Shown here: positions 12,001 through 18,228 of the stretch, one piece after another | Numbering within the stretch: the first letter of the stretch is position 1 | Layout of the letters: every line of letters begins with the position of its first letter | Assembly (NCBI RefSeq): GCF_011801145.1 | Contig: NZ_CP046172.1 | Span: forward strand, 1,240,001 to 1,304,000 | Direction of reading: 5' to 3' | DNA: 64,000 nucleotides | From: Nocardia arthritidis | Lineage (GTDB): Bacteria; Actinomycetota; Actinomycetes; Mycobacteriales; Mycobacteriaceae | Position numbers and translations under genes: made by a program | Notes under the pieces: generated by a model | What the model saw: the letters and a program-made list of their open reading frames with translations, nothing else | What the model was told of the DNA's origin: nothing | Database searches by the model: none

Positions 12001-15000
12001 GGCCGGTATGCCGCCGGCGTCACCGGTTCGCCGAATGCTGCACGATCTGCTCGTCGCGGACGCAAAGACCTATCAGGGTAAGAACCCGTACGACCCGGCT
12101 CTACCGAGCACCGACGACCCGGCGGACCTCGCGGCCAGGAAGGCGATCGCCGACGCGCTGTTCCGCGACTTCGGCATCACCGTGATCGGCTTCGATCTGC
12201 CCGGCATCGATCTCGACTTCGTGCGGCAGATCGACGCGGCCATTCGCGATGTGCACGCCATCTTCCCGGAACTGGACCTGAGCGTCGTGCGGATCGCGCC
12301 GCTGCCGAGTACTACCAACGCAGGGGCTCTGCCGTCGGAGGCGGAAGGGCGGCCGTATGGGTACTCGGTGACCTTGAACGAGCGGATGGCGATCAACCCG
12401 GCCTACTTCAGGGAGGATATGGAACTGAGGGTGCGCAACCGGCACTTGGTCGGTCCGGCCGATCGGCCCGCGTACGCCACGATGGTGCACGAGTTGTTCC
12501 ATATCGTGAACTTCACTTTCCGATCACGCTTCCGGCCGGAGGACCTCGCCGTGGAGGCCGCGGAGGTTATGGAGGAGTTGATCGATGCGTTCGGCCGGGA
12601 GCGCTACGAACGTCATCCGGAGGAATTCGGCACATGGCTGCGGGCGGGGCTGAGCAAGTATTGCTTCGATAAGGACGGAAAGCTTTACCTGCCGGAGGCG
12701 TACGCCGAGTCCGGTGCCGCCACCCTGATCCTCGACACCGAATCGACCGTGCCGCAGCGGGTTCTGGCCGCGATCCTAATGCGCAAGGCGATCGCGTACG
12801 CCGCGCTGCTCCGCGCGGCCGCCAGGTCCGGTTCCGTCGATGTCGCGGGCGAACACGCCGCGCTGAGCAAAGCCGCGCCAGAGGATGCCGAGCCGCAGTA
12901 TGCCGCTCCGCAGGATGCGGTTCCGGAAGACGCCCCGCCGATCCCCGCCGGGCTGGAAGAACTCGCGCCATGGAACATCGATAACTATCGGACCGTCGCC
13001 GAGCTGGTCGGCGCGCTGCGCACCCATCACGGCTTCGACATCGACGGATTCGGCGACGCCGCAATTGATTTCGTCCGGTTCCGGGAGTTCGCCCGCACCC
13101 TGCACGAGCTGTTCGGACGCTACCCCGGCCTGGATCTGGCAAAGCTGTCCAGTGCGACAAGTGGTCCGGCCAGCCTCATCCAAGTCGGCGAATATTTGGA
13201 TCTGGCCAGCGGCGCGGTGCGCCCGAAAGTCACGTTGAATCAGAAACTGTTCATCGATGCGGCGATAACGCCGGAAGACATTCGCCAGCAGGCCATCTCG
13301 CTGGCCGCCGACGTGATGATCACGATCGGGCGCTTCCGCGCCGAACGGCTGGCGCTGCCGGCACTGCGCGACTACTACACCGCAAATGTTGGGCCGCTGG
13401 AGGAAACGGCATTCAAGGCGTGGCTGCGCAGCGAACTCGGCGACGGATGCATGAGCACCATGGATCGGTTCCTGCCGTATCAGTCGCTGGCAGCGGCTTT
13501 CGTTGCGGTGCACGGTGATACGCCCGCCTCCCCGGTCCAGCGGTTACTGCACGACATTCTGGCCGGCCAGGCGGAGATCTATCGCGGCAAGAATCCCTAC
13601 GACCCGAGCCTGCCGAACTCCGACGATCCGGCCGAGCTCGCGGAGCGAAAGGCCATCGCGGAAGCGCTGTTCCGGGATTTCGGTATCAGCGCGTTCGGCT
13701 TCGACCTGCCCGGCATCGATGTCGAGGTGGTGCGGCAGATCGATGCGGCGATCCGCGATGTCCAGGCGCTGTTCCCCGAAATGGATCTGAGCGTCGTCCG
13801 GATCGCACCGCTGTCCAGCCTCGAAAACGCGCTCGCCATGCCCGCGGACCACGAGGGCAGGCCTTACGCGTACTCGGTGACGTTGAACGAACGGATGGCG
13901 GGCCACCTGGCGTACTTCCGAGAAAAGATCGAACTCGAGGTGAAGAACGGTTATTACGCCGGTACCGCCGACCGTCCCGCGTACCGCACCATGGTTCACG
14001 AGCTGTTCCACGCGGTGAATTTCGTCTTCCGCAGCACATTCCCGGACGAGTACATGCGCACGGAGACGGCGGCCGCCATGGACGAGCTGATCGACGCGTT
14101 CGGCCGTCCGCGCTATGAAAGCAACCCCGAAGAGTTCGAGCAGTGGTTGCGCAAGGGGCTGAGCAAATACTCCTTCGGAAAGGACGGCAAGCTCTATCTG
14201 CCGGAGGCATACGCCGAGGCCGGCGCCGCCGTCGTGATGATGCGGGAGAAAGCCACTGTGCCGCAACGCATCCTCGCCGAAAGGCTGTCCCGCCAAGCCA
14301 TCTTCCACCGGCGCGCGGAGCAGGCGAAGGGCGCCGATGCGCTCGACACCGAACGGCCGGGCGACGGGGCGCGATCGACAACGGAGCCGCAGGTGTCGGG
14401 GGAGGTCACCCCGTTTGCTGCCGCGGCAGTGGATATCGCGCCGAAAGCCGCACCCGCACGATCTGGTTCCGCATCAGCGGCGGCCGGTTGGCGGGAGGGT
14501 GCCGCTGAGCGTCGAGGTGACGTGGCCCGGTCGACGTCGGGGGCGCGCGGCGCCGCGGGGGACGGGGGCCCGCGGGCGACCGAGCCGACGAACGTTGTTC
14601 CGGAAGACGCTGTGCCGGAGGATGCCCCGCCGCAGGATGCCCCGCCGCAGGATGCCCCGCCACAGGATGCCCCGCCGCAAGATGCGCCGCCGCAGGACGC
14701 CGTGCCCGAGTCCTACTCGGAAAACGCTGTGGCGCAGGCCGATACCGATTTGGATCTGTCGCGCTGCCGCACGCCAGCGGAGGTGGCCGCCGCACTGGCC
14801 GCCGCGCATCCCGGCCTGCAAGTGCTCGGATTCGACGGCGCCGGAATCCAACTCGTGCGCGCCCGCGAATTCGCCTATGTCGTCGACCATATGCTCCGGC
14901 TGAATCCGGAGGTCGAGGTGCTGACCGTCGCGATCGCGCCGCACGATGACGATATCGATTCGGACACCCTCGCCGGGCCCGCGACGACCGAGGGGCTCGA

Positions 15001-17047
15001 AGTCGGTCGGCTGTATACCGACGGGATCGTGTTGAGTCACCGGCTCGCGTCCGCGGCCACGCTCCCCGAGGGACGGATCTTCGACGCCGTGGTCCGCCGA
15101 TTCGGCGAGGCGATGGTGTACGCGGGACGCTGGCGCGCCGAGGCGCAAGCGCTGCCACGACTGCGCGCCCTGTATCGGACCCACCGGCCGGGCGACGGGC
15201 CGATCGACAAGTCGTCGTTCAACCGCTGGCTCCGAGACCAATTCGGGATCGACTGCCTGGGCCCGGACGGCCAATTGGATGTGCACCGGGCACTCGTCGA
15301 ATCATTCCTGGCCGTCGAGCGCACCCCCGAACGGCAGACCCCGGGCCGGGAGGCGCTGTACGGCTTGCTGGCGACCGAGGCCGAACGCTGGAACCGCCGC
15401 GGGGCCGCGAATCTACCGGCGCCGACGGCGGAGGAGGCGGCACGCATCGCCGCCGTCGCCGAGGTCAAGGCCGCATTCGAGAACGAACTCGGGCTGGCCA
15501 CTTATGGTTTCGACACCCCGGGCATCGATCCCGAGGCCGCACGGCAGTTCCTCGCGGCCATCCGCCGTCTACTCGCCGAACATCCCTTCATCAATCTGGG
15601 TGCGGTCCGTATCGGACCGCTCGACAACGACACCTATGCGGAGACCATGCGAGTATTCCGCGGAGATCTGGCCTTGCGTACGGAGTCGATCACGCTCAAC
15701 GAACGCTACGCGGTGAACCCGGAATTGCTCGCGCGCGACTTCGGCAACGATATCGCCATCAGATTTCATCGTGGACGCGCGGAGGACGCGGTGCTGCTGT
15801 CGATCCTGCACGAGGGCGGGCATGCGCTGCATGCCGAGACCGGATTCGACAAGTCCAAGGGCGCGCTGGCAGCTGCGGCGTTGGAAGCCTACGCGGCCTT
15901 GATGGACAAGTTCGCCGAGATCACCGGTCGTCCGGTCACCTACCCCGAATTCAAAGCGTGGCTACACGATCAGCTCAGCGGCTACTCCTTCGGCAAGGAC
16001 GGCCTGCTCGACCTGCAAGAGGCGTATGGCGAGGCGACCGTGGCGGTGTTGTCGGGAAGGCCGACGATCGCCGAACGCCTGCTTTACGACCGGTTGCTGG
16101 CCGAGGTGCGCCTGGAGACCGAACGTCGCAGGGCCAGAGCCGAACTCAAATTGGCGGACGCGGGTCCGCTGACGCGGGAGACGCGCAGAACCGGCGGCGC
16201 CGATCGTTCCCGCTGGCAGCCGAGCGCCGCCGAACTGGCCGTGCGGGACAAGGGCCCGATAGTCGGTGAGCCGCAGCGGTTGGGGCTGCGCACGATGAAT
16301 CAGGTGTACGCCGTGCGTTTCGCGGACGATTCGCAGTGGGTCTACAAGCCGAGGGCCGGAGAGGCGGCGGCCAAGCTGTGGATTCCGCCGAGCGGTCTCG
16401 CGTCACGCGAGGTGTTCTTCTCGCGGCTCGCGGAGCTGGCCGGGTGCGAGTTGGTGCCGACCACAACCTTCTGGATGGGGCCGATGGGGGAGGGCTCGTT
16501 GATGGAATTCCTGCCGGGTGCCGGTGTCGCGGACGCACCACAGCACTACCCGAAGGCCGACCGTGATCTGTTGGCCTGCTTGGACTACATTGCCGGTAAT
16601 ACCGACAGACATATGGGGAATGTGCTGTCCGTCGGTGGCAGACCGTTCGGTATCGACAATGGCAACTGCGCGCCGGTGGACGAACAATCCTTCATGCTGA
16701 AGCCGCTCGATGACGACGACTACCCGCTCAGCCGCAGATCGCCGCGTATCTTGTCCGAGTTCGTCGCGGATGTGCTACGGCGGCAACGGGATCCGAATCC
16801 ATTGAACCGGAGGCTCGATCCGGTGGCACTTGCGAAGGTACGGGCGCTGGACCCCGCGAGGGTCGAGGCGATGATGGTGGCGCTCGAATTGGAGCGGTCC
16901 GCGATCGACGGTGTACTGGAACGACTGCGGGAGATCCAGGTTCGAGGCCGGATCACCGGCGAGGTCTGGTTGAACTTGGAGCTGTCCGGTCTGGAGACAT
17001 CCTTGTTGGCGGTGCGTCCGGTCGGCCAGTGGACGCTGTCCGCCTGA
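1..17047 (+). CDS. Giant multidomain polymorphic toxin-like protein (5' end outside window)
   Basis: The frame is open without a stop from base 2, so the GTG at 182 (residue 1 here) is probably internal. At least 5,680 codons. Modules in order: five sigma-region-4-like helix-turn-helix repeats and one region-2-like segment (about 10-570); papain-fold domain 1 (C615, H704); zincin unit 1 (HELMH from H1146); DUF1023 copies 1 and 2 (about 1340-2070); papain 2 (C2115, H2195); DUF1023 copies 3 and 4 (about 2295-3190, GHSYG with S3055 only in copy 4); papain 3 (C3240, H3320); ECF sigma plus zinc anti-sigma motif (3450-3670); zincin units 2-4 (HExxH from H4103, H4606, H5210); PI3/4-kinase-like domain (K5389, D5475, N5480, D5492). 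Linkers are short-repeat and acidic. The papain fold is known in glutamine-deamidating toxins. Delivery by the nearby type VII system is inferred, because the N-terminal targeting domain is not in the window. Overall function is unknown. Confidence 0.8.
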   Translation, partial: GRDGSLPSGHPSRQQTTEPENAKSEPTSADTAKRLRTESARRPAPRQPSVEESVSRGTPSVAADPEQRRALVDAASQLAPTQLEQAIGLLENPVRQAVQLIVLQGRDIDDAAAEMAVSTTQVGVYYRDGLSELSAVSQRIVVAAAQSGDAASFGVLRTLYQRPVAEWVAKNVSNRLDPQAITTKIFARAASDIASLGQREFGDWLHELAERMVATVKFARFRGLIRQSYLATESSRIPGWRAGALATTTRLELERAVGLLDRNQRRLVGLRFWAQRPVAEVAARLRVTEAMVRELERAAVHRIAEYVVGEHIARRLAEAETRAPELTVAEAKAALRQVRAAELWNAVERLADVEREVAIRRFIDRRAQRALAAELGISVAHVQAVEGVAARLVIGLLTEGDGRRKLSKAGAPTRTDPLPVADELTTTPGRRTVLTGREATAVIERAQPEQVRVAIERLAAAGRLFEIERAVAQRQFVARESRAEVARKLGVSVLDVDRYRASAARAVARYLVDRGASVPRIGPGTGPWFGLPEARPPAPRPAIAVSDDGSVPRRHRTFTAAGATEVVNRATRDDLADAIAALPEEYAELMRRLLLDDESRSAAAAAMGISPAEAGRRRGRAMQRLANFLTQNGLNLKAGITPRAKPATEPHRAENLRPDSAAVRASLHGGGPKNCAPEATSFARERTGNGGIRPIADSVEVSARGVTADELAEAAGADWHPGGFTDENGRPSLDAMADRVRDTGETIIGAVEFGTTDAEGVGAHAFVMYRTSTDEVRVHEQVDGAVLDYAYVWGRPPADVKGVYGIVFKADGQAERPLNGRAPSPHAGDRPSSRIGALPGDQERPAPWQPRKRGWNAWDYDNLPDLLAGFSERHNFGLYGFPLADLEGARIFLQSINNLHRDHLAVIEDLVVLSGKDEQPGAEALLGYRKPSTDAEFSTSRKDLVGLPVFTRAIILKAALAHEGSLYPERVYEAVARAYASALVFEGRWAAEQRALPELLAHYVAETGGEDGFQEWLHEQFGQTVFDELDQFDVRVALEESFVRAKLAPESLTVGEDILFGVLHDDAAEWGQNNPYVVADEDPDDVAARVNIAEEIRREFDIEVFGLDLPGVDIETAREIKAAIRAVFERHPDIDVRRIRIAPLAEDILGETVPLYDSGVSHYVRELVLNERYFRNRAMFEAFSARDERSRYSVGAAHPVFGTVVHELMHAVHVGTGIKEVVRGEWDAAAYYAAMGVLLDAYNASHPGPIDQAEFYAWLRAELSTYSFYAGPDGTLNLAEALAEAGTAVICYGGRASVAARALYHHLTQLQLPEAEREYLAGSGFSELFRNVPGAYGVDGQISVVSEQPTENSAPAENSAPTEDSAPTENSAPTEDSAPTEDSGATEDSPNDAEPPDIQALAATALRLLSPEAAAAVDAGQPEAAARLLLSDPTDPDATLRRLQWWRRLTFDERNALEELFPYQIGNATGLPIGTRDSANRRWLENELARLNTLELADLSPADLALRLDLVRVARGLAAAELSIESAHPDVRQPVSVHLISVVRDGHGLRAQIGIGPVGSAASVSVHAMRVEDSATPSDALENLASWAVAQYEVTARIEMRKTGRGRDVDAASIAVLVTGEPEQARQRVSEAIAGLRATRAAVYPGGLRRGTPDLHIFESNSGDMDLAGALAGVADSVTVVEDGDYSFADAETRSPKDELMRLGRIGAGLEKAVPQPDPAPVPAEPRFRAESPATEEEYELARTALAKLDPAATARDLLPGESDPIRRAARIRGWWDGLNEREQTAVAHAYPREVGNADSLPPEARDAANRGMLELDVAALTEHEAELDEHERALLRTLRDVQAALVEADLSAAQQIWHSPAVRLLTYEPTGLAGQPRIVAVVGDPESAPSVSVLVAGDDPAEHVAGRPDTSARSVRGNLTAAINLAGVAADTEHVPAVVAWLGRGESAAADGALLARELRALTATRAVLPSRADVVGAPGMHVFARNGTGSLIAVEAWSGRPAHGEVDTIVLVSSTGVPIARADELGIGSENVYIASASRDVATWLGADVPGQQGRFLDHGTGIDPATVEFAGRRIRAELPSNFDNPDKIRDGYFGFDPRTGLPTEALANFARIASGRVGAVTFEGHRPGGEDPTPIEFRPVARPFDPAVQRDAQLAAGTGDSLTEPAPANADCVDRSMRVGRDELGLPVDVPDDEPGLAGRSGAQAEFYAGGRLELFDSHDGIADRLLDPKDPLTSVFVVDHHAVDADGIGAHMYLMANRGGAVMVSDPSIDGGAWRPYRRGAAAQARIGTATLRTAKISGIAFGADRQPLRPNHSHAPDPAAHPEGNIGRPEQHGISPDAPRGPPEQWLEDLVQQLDPRTGLPQDIEITHDDREAAANALRARHGSRAEPSALLRPPDEVDPLGSAREHARANADWWNGLSHERRRALVITDPEFIGNADGIPAPVRDVANRLAIRRDLDAYIERLGARYENALGLLKQLLAGTQLTPEERTHLGNLIATQRALARASRLARAVHPDVATPVVHVLSYEAMAFAGKGRAAVAFGNVDTAEHVSWHAFGAGSTLAQLGDKLKLVRNAYEMTLRTDSGVTAAHIAWLGYDAPGGRERAVGPARAVAGGLRLAQDVVAFNTTRATRPTNHLFGHRYGATAVSEAAAAGRLATEIGSITLLSAPGSGSVRHASEYGIGVENVYVAVSSREAGRIFRRDLGADVTLDEFGAIRIAAEFPVEGAAATRKTALSRISLKAMGYDNPRFAATAPVNSQYYWFLDEHSRTPTQSLANIGRIGSGNGHAVQRVSHRVRPEDGVRRRPVDPQRDTMLRFRDGTHPRPAETSTDPTDSELVRAALERRGPGTRPQDLLHRGHTAQDVANARGLATANAAWWDSLRDKDTPPDELSRTQSALVHAHPFEIGNADGIPAFVRDMANRLQLRRDWETLLAKRPQRPWLAALFRPSDVTPEDRQQLRNVLSVMEGLSRSSAVRPGIATPPVHLLSYDSLAFGGEGRCVVAVGDVDTAENVALTVPGITTTAEKLTKRLQMARDLYESMAQADSATTVASIAWIGYDAPSGKKIWPETSNARLAATGGRLLARDVRAYYAGRVARSGASAPKVHLFGHSYGSTTTCYAAAAGRLAQEVSTITLVGSPGAGPVQHASEFGIGAENVYVAMLSFDPVTALGALEPGRDGRFFNRGLGVNPAIAAFGAIRIDAQTPIIGSFGRALPAHGAYFDYFDPDTGRSPESLKYFGMIGTGHGADVPAAPHRPVHPNPNPLQRTLGLAPKDVEGQRDAALYDLTERATPIADCVDRSLRRGRDDLGLPVDVPDDSPGLAGRTGARTESYAGGRLEVFDSHDAIVSRLENPEDPLNSVFVVDHHAVDAYGVGAHMYLMANRGGVVMVSDANVDGGAWRVYRPGSLSPAVRPGGPALRITKISGIAFGANRKPLRPNHLYASDPMAQPVGNIGRPGREEGSPEAPRGPPQVPGQHRRSAGTAGARQGDGSLPGQRTPSTDDGPSDATLIAAVRAGDTESYGLLFERHVAVARAQARHLVGSEDVKDVVAEAFARVLGALRKGRGPDSAFRAYLLTTLRNIVYSDRDARRLVFTDDVRGYDSEVPFVDTAVQKFDRSTAERAFFSLPEDMRIALWHAELNDRQAKDVAPSLGITANAFNVRTHRAREALRRAYLRLLLPDDVAPEHRATVENLGAWVRNGLGKRATAQVTAHLSECAECRELADYLSEVNGTMGATRRGATSQDGSTEHRVPKQAHRGTAGRTTGSADSDDSAPAESGTAEPSAQDNENHADRREDPVGVSLEDLAPWNIDSYRTVAELLDALRRSHNLVIDGFSSAAMVFDRVKELVQTLHELIELHPELDLEGLRGTDEGVDTRIEIGQNRDLTTGAVRPRLVLNERLLTAADLAPGTVRAAVVTGAAEALISIGRHRAELHALPALMAYYTENEGPIYESDPMEDFDFTAWLYRELGDECMSTMNRFLPFESLTAAFAQGVRLAGMPPASPVRRMLHDLLVADAKTYQGKNPYDPALPSTDDPADLAARKAIADALFRDFGITVIGFDLPGIDLDFVRQIDAAIRDVHAIFPELDLSVVRIAPLPSTTNAGALPSEAEGRPYGYSVTLNERMAINPAYFREDMELRVRNRHLVGPADRPAYATMVHELFHIVNFTFRSRFRPEDLAVEAAEVMEELIDAFGRERYERHPEEFGTWLRAGLSKYCFDKDGKLYLPEAYAESGAATLILDTESTVPQRVLAAILMRKAIAYAALLRAAARSGSVDVAGEHAALSKAAPEDAEPQYAAPQDAVPEDAPPIPAGLEELAPWNIDNYRTVAELVGALRTHHGFDIDGFGDAAIDFVRFREFARTLHELFGRYPGLDLAKLSSATSGPASLIQVGEYLDLASGAVRPKVTLNQKLFIDAAITPEDIRQQAISLAADVMITIGRFRAERLALPALRDYYTANVGPLEETAFKAWLRSELGDGCMSTMDRFLPYQSLAAAFVAVHGDTPASPVQRLLHDILAGQAEIYRGKNPYDPSLPNSDDPAELAERKAIAEALFRDFGISAFGFDLPGIDVEVVRQIDAAIRDVQALFPEMDLSVVRIAPLSSLENALAMPADHEGRPYAYSVTLNERMAGHLAYFREKIELEVKNGYYAGTADRPAYRTMVHELFHAVNFVFRSTFPDEYMRTETAAAMDELIDAFGRPRYESNPEEFEQWLRKGLSKYSFGKDGKLYLPEAYAEAGAAVVMMREKATVPQRILAERLSRQAIFHRRAEQAKGADALDTERPGDGARSTTEPQVSGEVTPFAAAAVDIAPKAAPARSGSASAAAGWREGAAERRGDVARSTSGARGAAGDGGPRATEPTNVVPEDAVPEDAPPQDAPPQDAPPQDAPPQDAPPQDAVPESYSENAVAQADTDLDLSRCRTPAEVAAALAAAHPGLQVLGFDGAGIQLVRAREFAYVVDHMLRLNPEVEVLTVAIAPHDDDIDSDTLAGPATTEGLEVGRLYTDGIVLSHRLASAATLPEGRIFDAVVRRFGEAMVYAGRWRAEAQALPRLRALYRTHRPGDGPIDKSSFNRWLRDQFGIDCLGPDGQLDVHRALVESFLAVERTPERQTPGREALYGLLATEAERWNRRGAANLPAPTAEEAARIAAVAEVKAAFENELGLATYGFDTPGIDPEAARQFLAAIRRLLAEHPFINLGAVRIGPLDNDTYAETMRVFRGDLALRTESITLNERYAVNPELLARDFGNDIAIRFHRGRAEDAVLLSILHEGGHALHAETGFDKSKGALAAAALEAYAALMDKFAEITGRPVTYPEFKAWLHDQLSGYSFGKDGLLDLQEAYGEATVAVLSGRPTIAERLLYDRLLAEVRLETERRRARAELKLADAGPLTRETRRTGGADRSRWQPSAAELAVRDKGPIVGEPQRLGLRTMNQVYAVRFADDSQWVYKPRAGEAAAKLWIPPSGLASREVFFSRLAELAGCELVPTTTFWMGPMGEGSLMEFLPGAGVADAPQHYPKADRDLLACLDYIAGNTDRHMGNVLSVGGRPFGIDNGNCAPVDEQSFMLKPLDDDDYPLSRRSPRILSEFVADVLRRQRDPNPLNRRLDPVALAKVRALDPARVEAMMVALELERSAIDGVLERLREIQVRGRITGEVWLNLELSGLETSLLAVRPVGQWTLSA
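4046..4171 (+). repeat. 18-bp coding tandem repeat (PTEDSA-type linker)
   Basis: Seven in-frame 18-bp units encode variants of P-T-E-[DN]-S-A (residues 1289-1330 of the giant protein). They form an acidic, probably disordered linker between zincin unit 1 and the first DUF1023 copy. Units differ by a few bases. Confidence 0.9.
12875..12934 (+). repeat. 15-bp coding tandem repeat (xPxDA-type linker)
   Basis: Four 15-bp units encode APEDA, EPQYA, APQDA and VPEDA, joining zincin units 2 and 3 of the giant protein. It is the same repeat type as the linker before zincin unit 4, so the linker was probably copied together with the domain. Confidence 0.8.
14597..14701 (+). repeat. 15-bp coding tandem repeat (PPQDA-type linker)
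   Basis: Seven consecutive 15-bp units encode VPEDA twice and then PPQDA five times (residues 4806-4840). The central units are nearly identical at DNA level, which favours slippage in multiples of five codons without loss of frame. Confidence 0.9.
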
Positions 17048-17069
17048 TCGAGGATTATGAGGAGGCGCG

Positions 17070-17366
17070 TTGAACATCCCGAGCACGCCCACCAGGGTCT
17101 CGCTGTATTGCTCCGCGAAAGACCTTGTCCCGCACAAGGTTGCGGAGTTCGACTGGGATCCGGCCACCGGTGTGTCGCTCACAGTGCTCGACACCGAATG
17201 GGCTCGGCTGGCCGAGGAGTACTACGTGAACGGAATTCGATCCCTGGCCGAACAGCAGCTGGTGCGCCCGGATGAACCAGAGGTATTCATGCGGGCACTG
17301 GTACAGCCGAGCCGCCTGACCTATTACCAATTCGTCGACGAGAGCGCAAATCCGTCCGGCGAATGA
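17070..17366 (+). CDS. Small hypothetical protein following the giant toxin gene
   Basis: 98 aa from a TTG start. An AGGAGG Shine-Dalgarno sequence ends four bases upstream and fixes this start. The gene begins 23 bp after the giant gene's stop, so the two are probably co-transcribed. No signal peptide, membrane segment or recognised domain is visible. The sequence is acidic with several Tyr and Trp residues (motif EWARLAEEYY near the middle). Its position directly behind a C-terminal kinase-like toxin tip makes it a candidate immunity or accessory protein; that is inference from context only. Confidence 0.6.
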   Translation: MNIPSTPTRVSLYCSAKDLVPHKVAEFDWDPATGVSLTVLDTEWARLAEEYYVNGIRSLAEQQLVRPDEPEVFMRALVQPSRLTYYQFVDESANPSGE

Positions 17367-17425
17367 ACAGCGAATAAATACCGAGCATATGCTGTGGTCG
17401 AATTATCGAGAACGGAGAACAGCCG

Positions 17426-17719
17426 GTGCGCCACGGATATCCAACGGATGACGAACTGCGGCGGACCTTCGAGTCCGAACTCGCGACCGTGAGCGGCGGT
17501 GGCGGCCTGCGTTCCGGCACCGGTCTCGATCTGGAGACGCAGGCCGCGCTGATCGCGATCGCCAGGGCTTATCCGGCCATAACGGACGACCTGATCAGTG
17601 CCGCGCGCACCGCTTTCGCCGCGCAGCTCGACGGAACCAACGCCGCGACCCGTCGGGCCGGGATCGAAAACCTCATCGCGGAACGCAACCGCCGCAACGG
17701 CTTCGAGCCGAACCGCTGA
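17426..17719 (+). CDS. Small hypothetical protein
   Basis: 97 aa from a GTG start with a GGAG-like ribosome site about 10 bp upstream. Mostly helical in character, with a glycine-rich stretch (SGGGGLRSGTG) near residue 25. No recognised domain. It lies 59 bp after the previous small gene, in the same direction and upstream of the WXG100-like gene. It could be a small type VII accessory or immunity protein; nothing in the sequence decides this. Confidence 0.5.
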   Translation: MRHGYPTDDELRRTFESELATVSGGGGLRSGTGLDLETQAALIAIARAYPAITDDLISAARTAFAAQLDGTNAATRRAGIENLIAERNRRNGFEPNR

Positions 17720-17729
17720 CCCGGTACGG

Positions 17730-17769
17730 CCCCCGATATTGGGGGAGGTGCCGCCCCCGATATTGGGGG
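17730..17769. promoter_or_regulatory. Two identical near-palindromes, possible operator
   Basis: The 16-bp sequence CCCCCGATATTGGGGG occurs at 17730-17745 and again at 17754-17769, 24 bp apart start to start, in the gap before the WXG100-like gene. Each is a 5+5 inverted repeat around an AT-rich centre. There is no T tract, so an operator for a dimeric regulator is more likely than a terminator. Confidence 0.45.
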
Positions 17770-17881
17770 CGCGAAATCGTCCGTGGCGTGTAAATTCCAC
17801 GGTTCGCTCACACTTCACTTTCCCGTGACCCGCCGGTCGTGCGATCATCACCTCAATACAAACTGATTAGGGTGGATCGGG

Positions 17882-18196
17882 ATGGCGAAGAAAGTCGAAG
17901 TGACGACGCATGAATTGCGCGGCGTCGCCGATGATCTGGACGAGGTCGCCCGGCGTGTGCAGGGGGTGCTGAACACGCTGGCCCAGGCGCGCGACGCGCA
18001 CTGGGGTGTGTGGGGCGACGACGAGTTCGGCGGCAACTTCTCCGGCGGTAACGGCTATATCGCGTCGGATACCAATCTCAACTCCGCTGTCGGGTCGAAA
18101 GTTGAACTGCTGCAGTCCTATTCGGGCGGCCTGCGCAGCGGTGCCGACACGCTGGACAAGCAGGATTCGGGTAACGCCGACAGCTTCCAGGTCTGA
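17882..18196 (+). CDS. WXG100-like small type VII secretion protein
   Basis: 104 aa, the usual size for WXG100/EspC-type substrates. It has an N-terminal amphipathic helix (ELRGVADDLDEVARRV), a central W-G-x-W-G turn near residues 40-44 and a second helical half. This fits the helix-turn-helix WXG100 hairpin, although the motif is not a clean W-x-G. It precedes the YbaB-like gene and the large toxin gene on the same strand, which is the usual place for a partner of a type VII toxin. Probably secreted with, or helping targeting of, that toxin (inference). Confidence 0.65.
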   Translation: MAKKVEVTTHELRGVADDLDEVARRVQGVLNTLAQARDAHWGVWGDDEFGGNFSGGNGYIASDTNLNSAVGSKVELLQSYSGGLRSGADTLDKQDSGNADSFQV

Positions 18197-18228
18197 AATC
18201 CGAGGCGCTACAGGGAGGACTCGCGCTG

